Source: Leisingera sp. ANG59 (GTDB lineage Bacteria > Pseudomonadota > Alphaproteobacteria > Rhodobacterales > Rhodobacteraceae). From it: a stretch of DNA of 63,441 bases. The stretch covers positions 2,742 to 66,182 of the forward strand of contig NZ_WLCM01000024.1 of the NCBI RefSeq assembly GCF_013317235.1, in the 5' to 3' direction. The position numbers and the translations under genes were made by a program. The stretch's first letter is position 1. The number at the start of each line of letters is the position of its first letter. Below, one piece after another: positions 8,505 to 15,471 of this stretch. Under the pieces are notes generated by a model, which did no database searches, was not told where the DNA came from, and saw only the letters and a program-made list of their open reading frames with translations.

Positions 8505-9620
8505 TCAGAGGCCGGCGGCTTTGGTCAGATTCACCCGGAACCGGTCGCGCCGGCGCTGGTAGCGGCGGGTCATCTCGGCCGAGGCGTGCCCCAGTTGCTT
8601 CTGGACATAGCGTTCGTCAACTTCTGCCGAACTGGCGAGACCGGCGCGCAGCGAGTGGCCAGAGAACAGCGCCAGGCGTTCTTTTTCTGGCAGCTCGGAT
8701 CGGATGCGAGCGTCAAGGACCGTGCGCTTGATCAGGCGGGCGACATGCTTGTCGTTGAGCCGCGTTTCGGATGCGCGTTTGCCATCGCGCGAGGTGCCGA
8801 CGAAGACTGGCCCAAAGTCGATCTTCGCGAAGTGCAGCCATTGCTCGACCGCATGAACGGGACAAGTCTGATCCTTGGAGCCGCGGCCGATCTCGACCTC
8901 GCGCCAACCGGTCTTGGCATTGAGGGTGAGCAGCGCGCCCTTGTCGAAGATCTCGATCCAGCCGCCGAAATCCGGTGTGTCGTCCTTATGCACGTCGAGA
9001 CTGACAATTTCCGAGCGGCGCAAGCCTCCGGCGTAGCCGAGCAGCAGGATCGCGCGATCCCGCAGCCCGCGCAGGTCGTAGGGCAGGGTGGCCACCATCG
9101 CGAGGATGTCCTCGGCCAGGATCGCTTGCTTCTGGACAGGGGGCCGCGCGTGCTTGCGCTTGATCCCGGCGAGCACCGTGGCGATGTGACGGTTTTTCCG
9201 GTCGAGGGTGAAGCCGCGCTGTGCGTAGTTCCAGGCGAGTCCGGACAGGCGCCGGTCGATGGTGCTGACCGACAGGGGGCGGGACGCCGCCTGCGAAGGG
9301 GAGGGGCCGGAGCCGCTGGCCAGATCGGCAAGGTAAAGCCCTATAATTTCCGGCGACGGCGGCAGCGGCTCAGCCCCCTTCATCCGGCACCAGCGCGCGA
9401 AGTGCGTCCAATCTTTCGCGTAGGCTTTCAGCGTGTTCTCTGAAGCCGCGGCACGTGCGTAGTCGCGAGCGGTTTCGACCAAGCGGTCGAGCGCGCCGGA
9501 TCCGGCCAAAGACGACGGGAGGCTCAAGGCCTCTCCGTCCGGGTGATCTCTCTCGTTGTCCTCGTTGACTGAAGACCCGTTTGCCGCCTCGGAGCTCGAA
9601 TTCTCGGTGTTATCTGACAT
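8505..9620 (-). CDS. Tyrosine recombinase/integrase (plasmid type)
   Basis: 371 aa from the ATG at 9620 (an ATG four codons upstream is also possible). An N-terminal SAM-like core-binding domain (residues about 50-160) is followed by the catalytic domain: arginine in G-G-L-R-R-S-E-I near residue 215, H-S-L-R-A-G near 322, G-H-A-S near 345 and the nucleophile tyrosine in R-R-Y-Q near 355. The full R...H-x-x-R...H...Y set is present. It lies convergent with repC, beside DUF1403 and scpB, an arrangement seen on many repABC plasmids. Resolution of plasmid multimers is the likely role. A lox-like inverted repeat at 11270-11300 is a possible target. Confidence 0.9.
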   Translation of the reverse strand: MSDNTENSSSEAANGSSVNEDNERDHPDGEALSLPSSLAGSGALDRLVETARDYARAAASENTLKAYAKDWTHFARWCRMKGAEPLPPSPEIIGLYLADLASGSGPSPSQAASRPLSVSTIDRRLSGLAWNYAQRGFTLDRKNRHIATVLAGIKRKHARPPVQKQAILAEDILAMVATLPYDLRGLRDRAILLLGYAGGLRRSEIVSLDVHKDDTPDFGGWIEIFDKGALLTLNAKTGWREVEIGRGSKDQTCPVHAVEQWLHFAKIDFGPVFVGTSRDGKRASETRLNDKHVARLIKRTVLDARIRSELPEKERLALFSGHSLRAGLASSAEVDERYVQKQLGHASAEMTRRYQRRRDRFRVNLTKAAGL

Positions 9621-9745
9621 GTCGCGGAGCATATCTTTTCATGTCCGATAATGCAAACTTATTGGACATAGCTGAGACCCGCAGGGTGGGGCGGTTTCTA
9701 CACTATCTGGTAGGCAAAAGCGCCGTTGCGGGATAGTCTTGTGGC

Positions 9746-10624
9746 ATGACCTATGCCGCTGACAGCTTCGACACATTACCCACAATGCCGTCCTGGGTCA
9801 CCTCGGGCCGACCCGAAACCCCTGAAGATGTGGCGTTTTTGTCGGGGGCAGCCCTCAGTCATCTGCATCTTGTGTTGAGCCGAGATGACATCCCCCAGTC
9901 CTTGCTTCGGGCACGGCTGGCGCTCATGGCGGCGGAGGCCTGTGTGACCCTCTCAGGACGACCGGAACGGACAGCGGAGTTGCGCGATGCGGTGGCATTC
10001 TTGCAGCCCGGCGACAGCCCCGGACCGGCGGGCGAGGTCTATCTAGCGTGGCAGCAGGCAGTGAAGCGGCCGATCTCGGTCAAAGCTGTGCACCGCGCGT
10101 TTCCTGATCTGGAGCCGGAGCTGATCGCCGTTTGGCTCGATGCGGGGCAGGGGACGCCGGTCCCACGTGCCGCGTCCGTGCTGCAGGCGGTTCTCGCGGA
10201 TCGACCGCGGGGTCTCGTCGCGGCAGTGATCCTGGCTGACGCGTCTTTGGCGCAAGCGCTCGGGTGGCGCCATGTCTTGCCGCTCCTCGCGCTCGGTCTC
10301 AAGCGGGCCGATATGCGGAAGTCGGGTGAAGAGCTGCGGTTGGCCTGCCATCGGGCGATTTTGGTGGCCGCAAACGAGGTGACGCGCGAGGCCGCCGATC
10401 TGGCCCGGCGCGCTGAGCGGCTCCGGGCCGTCGCGCCGAAGCTCCGGGCGAAGGGATCCGATGAGGCTTTGGCACTGTTCCTGAGCCGAGACGCGGTCGC
10501 GCCGGCGTCGCTCATCTCGCTGCGTTCCGATCGCGCGGCACGTCGGTTCTGCGACCGGCTGGTTGAGTTGAGCGCTGTGCGCGAGCTGACCGGGCGCGAC
10601 ACCTTCCGGCTCTATGGGGTCTGA
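9746..10624 (+). CDS. DUF1403 family protein
   Basis: 292 aa, alpha-helical, alanine- and leucine-rich, no signal peptide or membrane segment. It matches my recollection of DUF1403, a family found next to scpB-like genes on alphaproteobacterial repABC plasmids. The next gene begins immediately after its stop, so the two are co-transcribed. Function unknown; because its partner is ScpB-like, it may occupy the place of ScpA in a segregation complex, but no kleisin motif is visible. Confidence 0.7.
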   Translation: MTYAADSFDTLPTMPSWVTSGRPETPEDVAFLSGAALSHLHLVLSRDDIPQSLLRARLALMAAEACVTLSGRPERTAELRDAVAFLQPGDSPGPAGEVYLAWQQAVKRPISVKAVHRAFPDLEPELIAVWLDAGQGTPVPRAASVLQAVLADRPRGLVAAVILADASLAQALGWRHVLPLLALGLKRADMRKSGEELRLACHRAILVAANEVTREAADLARRAERLRAVAPKLRAKGSDEALALFLSRDAVAPASLISLRSDRAARRFCDRLVELSAVRELTGRDTFRLYGV

Positions 10625-10627
10625 GTG

Positions 10628-11221
10628 ATGGCCAAGGATCACACAGATCAGACGCTCGACCGGGAGTTGGACGACCTCCCTGCCGAGTTGCGCTGGCGCG
10701 AATGGATGCGTCGGATCGAGGCGGTTCTCTTCGCCTCCGCCTCGCCGGTGCCGCGCGAGGACCTGGCCCGGGTGGTGGGGCAGGGGGTCTCGGTCGAACG
10801 CCTCATTGAAGACCTGATCGCCGACATCGGAGGACGGTCCTTCGAGCTCGCAAAGGTCGCTGGCGGATGGCTGTTGCGGACGCGGTCGGCCTATGCGCCA
10901 GCGATCCGGACGGCGGCGGATGTGGGCGATCAAGACCTTGGTCTGCAGGAGTATGATGTCGCCGTGCTGGCGGCCATCGCCTATCACCAGCCGATCACCC
11001 GCGACGGACTCAAGGACATATTCGGGAAGGAGATCAGCCGCGACCTGATCGGTCGGCTGCATTCACGCGGCTTGATCGGGACCGGGCCGCGGTCGCCGCG
11101 ACGCGGGGCGCCCTACACCTATGTGACGACGGATCAGTTCCTCACGGCGTTCGATCTGGAGACGCTCCAGGACTTGCCGGATCGGGAGCAACTGGAAGAT
11201 GCCGGATTGGCGGAAGGGTGA
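10628..11221 (+). CDS. scpB: ScpB-like segregation/condensation protein
   Basis: 197 aa. ATG at 10628 is preferred over the adjacent GTG at 10625. The typical ScpB opening (R-I-E-A-V-L-F-A-S-A-S-P-V-P-R-E-D-L) is followed by a winged-helix repeat and A-I-A-Y-H-Q-P-I-T-R near residue 118, then the second winged helix with a G-L-I-G-T-G-x-R-x-x-R-R-G-A-P-Y wing. Chromosomal ScpB works with SMC and ScpA in chromosome condensation. No scpA or smc is in the window, so this copy either serves plasmid segregation with DUF1403 or joins the chromosomal complex. Confidence 0.85.
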   Translation: MAKDHTDQTLDRELDDLPAELRWREWMRRIEAVLFASASPVPREDLARVVGQGVSVERLIEDLIADIGGRSFELAKVAGGWLLRTRSAYAPAIRTAADVGDQDLGLQEYDVAVLAAIAYHQPITRDGLKDIFGKEISRDLIGRLHSRGLIGTGPRSPRRGAPYTYVTTDQFLTAFDLETLQDLPDREQLEDAGLAEG

Positions 11222-11269
11222 AGCTTGTGCGTCGTGCCATCCGCCATATCGCTCAAATCTGCCCCATCT

Positions 11270-11300
11270 GTGAGTTATAGAATGGCATCCTATAACTCAC
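11270..11300. repeat. Perfect 11-bp inverted repeat, lox/dif-like or terminator
   Basis: GTGAGTTATAG (11270-11280) and its exact complement (11290-11300) flank a nine-base spacer. It lies between two convergent genes. There is no T tract, so it is not a classical terminator. Two 11-bp arms around a short spacer recall tyrosine-recombinase core sites, and a recombinase gene lies 1.7 kb away. Confidence 0.55.
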
Positions 11301-11375
11301 GACGAACTTGCCGCAGAGGACTGGCGAACCGGTTGGCAAAGCCGAGTGGTATTCCGATCGACAAGACCGTCGCAA

Positions 11376-12386
11376 TCAGGGCGTATTGATTTCGGCTTCC
11401 AGCGCCGCGATCGCGCTCATCACGTCATCAAAGCTCGGCGCATCGCCCATGATCATCTCGCGCATCCCGGCGTAGTCCCGACGGAGGGCTGCCTCGAGCG
11501 TCTCGTTTGGAAGCAGGCGCAGTGATCCTGGCTTCGCGTCTTCGTATCTTGCCCACGCCGCCTTGAAGAACATCGACTTGTGGTGACCGACCTCGTCGAG
11601 GAGGCCGATGTCGGCCAGCGCGCGCGTCTTGGCATCATGTTCGATCAGCTGGGCCATGTCATAGTAGTGACGGGACATTCGGTCGGCGAGTGGTTTCTTT
11701 GCATCCTGATGGAAGAGCATGTGGAGGATCGTCGCTTTCTCCCAGAAGGTTCGTTCGATCCCGAGAGTTCGGACATCGACAGCATTCAACCCGGGCAGAT
11801 CAGGAAAGGCTTGTTGGACGTAAGTCACAATTGGCCGTTGCTCAGCCGGGAGCTGTGCCCCACGCGCGCCAAACTCGAACCGAATGACCGGTTGGATGTA
11901 GCTGTCACTGTCGGCACGTAGCGAGGGATAGGCGAACAGCACGGTTTGTGGGTCGTCCGCATCAATCGTGAGGGAGTAGGGCTGTTCGAGGCTTGCGGAG
12001 AAAACCGCGTTGATCTCTCCAAGCAAGGGTCCGGCGACGGTGGCCTCGGCGGCTTCCTGCAGGTCTTGCAGCAGAGATTTGCGTTTGCCGCTAGAGAGGT
12101 CAGAGTTCTCTGGATCGCGATCTCCCCCAAACCCGAGTTGGGTGCGGTCGAGCGAGAGATCCACGTCCTCGGAAAATCGGTGGATCACGCCGTAAGCCTT
12201 CGAAAGCGACGTGCCTCCTTTGAAGATCAGGTGATCGCCAAAGGAGGGCAGGGCGAAGAGATGCTGGAGCGACCAGCAGACCCAGAAGTCCTTCTCGACG
12301 ATGGCCTTGGCAAAGCCAAGTTCTGCCGCGGCTTGTCCAAAGGCTTCATCACGATGCTCAGGTGTATCGTTTGCGAACCGATCCAT
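11376..12386 (-). CDS. abiEii: AbiEii-type nucleotidyltransferase toxin
   Basis: 336 aa. The nucleotidyltransferase signature is clear: F-K-G-G-T-S-L-S-K near residues 55-63, followed by R-F-S-E-D-V-D-L-S-L near residues 71-80, with the paired acidic residues of the active site. AbiEii toxins are pol-beta-like nucleotidyltransferases that act on tRNA or nucleotides and cause abortive infection (type IV toxin-antitoxin). The upstream antitoxin gene ends two bases before this ATG (TGAGCATG), so the two are coupled. It is the first of several defence genes in this region. Confidence 0.9.
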   Translation of the reverse strand: MDRFANDTPEHRDEAFGQAAAELGFAKAIVEKDFWVCWSLQHLFALPSFGDHLIFKGGTSLSKAYGVIHRFSEDVDLSLDRTQLGFGGDRDPENSDLSSGKRKSLLQDLQEAAEATVAGPLLGEINAVFSASLEQPYSLTIDADDPQTVLFAYPSLRADSDSYIQPVIRFEFGARGAQLPAEQRPIVTYVQQAFPDLPGLNAVDVRTLGIERTFWEKATILHMLFHQDAKKPLADRMSRHYYDMAQLIEHDAKTRALADIGLLDEVGHHKSMFFKAAWARYEDAKPGSLRLLPNETLEAALRRDYAGMREMIMGDAPSFDDVMSAIAALEAEINTP

Positions 12387-12388
12387 GC

Positions 12389-12985
12389 TCAGGCGTGTGC
12401 CACGATCTGCTGGACGACTGGATGCATCCAGGCTGGGGCATGTCGGCTTTGCTTTGCGAGCTGCGCCCGATCCCTGGCATCCAGCGAGCGGGCAATCTTG
12501 CCGATCACCTGATCGTCGACACGATCCTTGCCGACATAGCGGAGCGCCTGAAACACCGTGCCTGTCTTCGACCCAGCCCCGACCAATGTCTTCGGAGAGG
12601 CATTGCGGAACTGGATCACCTGCCGCCCGATCTTCTTGGTTCGGGTCGGCCCGTCTGTCATGTAGGTCGGATTGGACGGGACCTGGGTAGACAGACCCAA
12701 TTGGTTCGCCGCCATGGCAGGGGAGGGTTGCAGAACCTGGTTGTCCTTCCGGGCAACAGCGTGCGCAATGTCATCGGCGGATGGCGCCAAGAGTCCGAAC
12801 CTCGGGCTTTGCCTGGGATAGTCGTAGAGCCCGCGTGTCAGCCGCCGGATCACACCTTGATCCGCCAGGCGTGAAAGTGCCTGATCCACGCTTGCGCGCG
12901 ATCCGATATCGAGGAAGTCCGACGGCGCGAAGATGGCGCCTCGGCCCTTTCCGAGGATGCGTTGTTTGATTCTCGATGTGATCAT
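12389..12985 (-). CDS. abiEi: AbiEi-type antitoxin (DUF6088-like)
   Basis: 198 aa. The N-terminal winged-helix (I-G-S-R-A-S-V-D-Q-A-L-S-R-L, residues about 26-40) and the R-L-T-R-G-L-Y-D-Y-P segment at about 48-57 are typical of transcriptional-regulator AbiEi/DUF6088 proteins. It should repress the operon and neutralise the nucleotidyltransferase toxin without direct binding, as in type IV systems. A short inverted repeat at 13000-13025, fifteen bases upstream of the start, is the likely operator. Confidence 0.85.
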   Translation of the reverse strand: MITSRIKQRILGKGRGAIFAPSDFLDIGSRASVDQALSRLADQGVIRRLTRGLYDYPRQSPRFGLLAPSADDIAHAVARKDNQVLQPSPAMAANQLGLSTQVPSNPTYMTDGPTRTKKIGRQVIQFRNASPKTLVGAGSKTGTVFQALRYVGKDRVDDQVIGKIARSLDARDRAQLAKQSRHAPAWMHPVVQQIVAHA

Positions 12986-12999
12986 GGTTCAACTCAACG

Positions 13000-13025
13000 T
13001 CAGAAAATAAGGTATGTTTTTCTGA
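13000..13025. promoter_or_regulatory. Inverted repeat upstream of abiEi, probable operator
   Basis: TCAGAAAA (13000-13007) is mirrored by TTTTCTGA (13018-13025), and the ACG/CGT flanks extend the dyad. AbiEi proteins are known to bind inverted repeats in their own promoter, so this is the expected autoregulatory site. Confidence 0.6.
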
Positions 13026-13203
13026 ACGTCAAGAGGATGAGATTTTAGCCCAAAAGTCTCGCAACAAATAAGAAGCGAAAGTTCGCTGCGCCAAAGGATT
13101 GAGTAACTAACTTTGTCGCCGCAAACATTCAGGTGCTGCTTCGGTTCTTGGTCACTAGCAGCATCAGCATCGACCTACCGGCGAGCTGGGCGAAGGGCGG
13201 TAA

Positions 13204-13737
13204 CTACCTCTTTCGCTTCTTGGCTTGCTCGGCAGTTTTTTTCGCGTCAGTGATGACCTTGGGCCGAGAGCCCTCTAAAGCGGCCTCATAGCGCTCCATT
13301 TGAATTTTCATAAGTGAACCGGGAAGTGAAAACGACGCCAGGAAGACGAATGTGGCCAGTCCCAGGAATGCCGTTTGCAGCCATTTGAGTAGTTCGAGCA
13401 TGGCAGGCGGCGTGAGAAACATCGCAAGAGCAATACCTAGGGTGAGCAAATATAGGAAGAACAGCAGTTTTTGGCGGATCAATTTCCGCCGGACCGTCTC
13501 CTTCATCCGTTGCAACTCATCCCACGTCCGGGCCTGCTGCAGCGTCGGCTCGGCAATGAACGTTATGACAGCGATTAGAAAGCCCGCGAGGATTGAAAAG
13601 ATGGTGACCACCGTGTTTACGGCGTTGGGGTTGTTAGCGACCATTGGCTGAAATCGGTACCCAATAAAGCAGGACAGGCCGATGGCTACAACGAGTTGCA
13701 CCAACCTCCACCAATCCGTTCGACCCAAAGTCTCCAC
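13204..13737 (-). CDS. Small membrane protein, four predicted helices
   Basis: 177 aa, apparently from a GTG start one base after the stop of the preceding gene. Hydrophobic stretches lie at about residues 11-30, 39-63, 90-110 and 120-145, and the C-terminus is strongly basic (K-K-T-A-E-Q-A-K-K-R-K-R). The segment between helices 2 and 3 (about 64-90) is charged and may be a cytosolic coiled region. I do not recognise the family. Its tight coupling to the 311-aa gene indicates joint action; a soluble partner plus a small membrane protein is a common toxin/effector layout in defence islands, but that is inference. Confidence 0.6.
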   Translation of the reverse strand: METLGRTDWWRLVQLVVAIGLSCFIGYRFQPMVANNPNAVNTVVTIFSILAGFLIAVITFIAEPTLQQARTWDELQRMKETVRRKLIRQKLLFFLYLLTLGIALAMFLTPPAMLELLKWLQTAFLGLATFVFLASFSLPGSLMKIQMERYEAALEGSRPKVITDAKKTAEQAKKRKR

Positions 13738-13738
13738 C

Positions 13739-14674
13739 TTATGCCTCTAGCTGCCCACTTTCACCCAATTCAACCATGTAGGCCTCCATCGCATCCCATG
13801 CTTGAAAGACGCTCACAGAGTTGGCCGCGGTTTCAAGCTTGACCTTTTTACGAACAGAAACCTCGTTAGGCTTTATGGTGGCTCCGTCTCGGAGGTGAAT
13901 CACAAAAGCATCTGAATCTTCATCTTCAACAACTTCCTCTGCAAAGTCATCCAGCCCGTGCTTTGCAGTTTCAAGATCTGCCTTGGGCACGTTGATAGAC
14001 ACCTTTACGGTGCCGCGTTCGGCGGTTCGCAGCTGTTCGACGGATTCATCTCGGGCCGTGACCGCCGCAAAGGCTCCACCAAAGTTCTGTTTGATGGATT
14101 GCCACATGCCGCCACCACCGTCGCCTTCGATTAGCTCAAATGCGGTAGCTTCGGAGATGTCTACCTCAAGGTCGATACTCTTGACACCTACAGCTTCAAT
14201 GATAGCAAGCTTGTCGGGGCTGCCAATGCGGACAAGCTCAAATTGACGAGATTCATCGGGCAGATTTGCTTTTCGGAAAAGCTGTTGCAGATAGATGCGC
14301 AATGACCCTGCATTGCGACCGCAGTTCATACAGATGACGTGGTTGCCGGAAATGAGCGCCATCAGATCAGAGTTGAGGAAGTTCTCGCCCGGAGCTGGAG
14401 CGCGTTCGCCTACTTCCACTTCTGCGGCGGGAACGGTTGGGATCGTCCCAACGCCCTGACCATCCGTATAGCGCCCGCAATGAATGGCCAACCCGTTGCC
14501 GTTTGAGTCCCTTGCCCTGAGCCCACAGCTTGACCTGTCATCGCTGAATGTAATTGTCCTCTCGGCCTGCGTACCAAATTGGCCCCATGCCTGCCGCACC
14601 AGCGCTTCGAGGTTCTGCCCATCATTCAAGAAACGTGCACGCCTATACTCAAGTGTTTTTGTCTGCCTTGCCAA
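13739..14674 (-). CDS. Protein of unknown function, coupled to a membrane protein
   Basis: 311 aa from a TTG at 14674, chosen because AAGGAG lies eight bases upstream; the longer open frame to 14791 has no ribosome-binding site and encodes unlikely cysteine-rich sequence. Mixed alpha/beta, no signal peptide. Notable parts are F-L-N-D-G-Q-N near residue 15, a CxxC-like pair (I-C-M-N-C-G-R-N, about residue 116), a glycine-rich G-D-G-G-G-G-M-W, and an acidic stretch. I do not recognise the family. The gene follows the DISARM-like operon on the same strand after a gap of about 230 bases, so it could belong to the same island but probably has its own promoter. Confidence 0.6.
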   Translation of the reverse strand: MARQTKTLEYRRARFLNDGQNLEALVRQAWGQFGTQAERTITFSDDRSSCGLRARDSNGNGLAIHCGRYTDGQGVGTIPTVPAAEVEVGERAPAPGENFLNSDLMALISGNHVICMNCGRNAGSLRIYLQQLFRKANLPDESRQFELVRIGSPDKLAIIEAVGVKSIDLEVDISEATAFELIEGDGGGGMWQSIKQNFGGAFAAVTARDESVEQLRTAERGTVKVSINVPKADLETAKHGLDDFAEEVVEDEDSDAFVIHLRDGATIKPNEVSVRKKVKLETAANSVSVFQAWDAMEAYMVELGESGQLEA

Positions 14675-14904
14675 ATTGAATTGCTCCTTGTAAGTCGCCG
14701 TTTTCTTTTCCTGAAAACGGCAAATATAGTGGTTCGCTGTATATGTACAACAATCGGTTGAGCAATTTGATGGGTACCGGTCTTGGACCAATAGTATTTG
14801 TCAACCGCGCTGAGTACCATTTGCGCGTCGTTCTTTTCTCATAGGGAGGGCGAACAACATCGGTTGCTCGTCTAAGAATGAGAAGCACGGATTGGCTCTC
14901 CAGC

Positions 14905-15471
14905 TCACGGCTTGCCGATTTGATTGAGGTCATTCGAAATAGAAGTCACAGCATCGACGAGTACTTTGACCGCACCGACCGCTGGACCCTCAACTAGCAT
15001 GCCGCACTCTAGGTTGGTCGACTTTGATCGCCTAAGTAAGTTTGCCGACCCTACGTACGCGGCCACACCGTCAGCCAGAACAATCTTTGCATGGAAGGTC
15101 TCACTGGAAAGATCGTCGCCGCCATAGTCGAGTATTTGAGTAGCACTTTCCTCCACGCGGGTCTGCTCAGCACCGCAACTGCGTAGCTGTGACGCATCCC
15201 GCAAGATCAGTATCTTTTCCTTCGCTTTGGTTTTTTCGAAAAGCTCTGTTGCCCAAGCGGCACCCACACGGTCAATGTATGGGATCAAGACCGTTAGCCG
15301 CTCACTTGCTATGCTGGCCAAGTGCTGAAACGCGTCCGTGGTGCGCGTAAGTGCAATGTAGTCGCTCGCGATATTCGCGGCGAGCGCATCGGCGAGGTGA
15401 CTTGGTTCTGGCGGCATAGTTACGACCAGGCGGGCAGTAGTCTTTGGGGATGCAGAAAACTTATCCGACAT
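14905..15471 (-). CDS. drmC: DrmC-like phospholipase D superfamily protein
   Basis: 188 aa from the ATG at 15471, which overlaps the stop of the preceding gene as TAATG; the longer frame to 15642 runs through drmB and is rejected. A phospholipase-D-type HKD motif is seen as H-A-K-I-V near residue 128, followed by Y-V-G-S-A-N-L, the usual companion block. DrmC of DISARM is a PLD-family protein that is dispensable for defence in tested systems. Last gene of the five-gene overlapping operon. Only one HKD motif is visible, so activity would need a dimer. Confidence 0.8.
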   Translation of the reverse strand: MSDKFSASPKTTARLVVTMPPEPSHLADALAANIASDYIALTRTTDAFQHLASIASERLTVLIPYIDRVGAAWATELFEKTKAKEKILILRDASQLRSCGAEQTRVEESATQILDYGGDDLSSETFHAKIVLADGVAAYVGSANLLRRSKSTNLECGMLVEGPAVGAVKVLVDAVTSISNDLNQIGKP

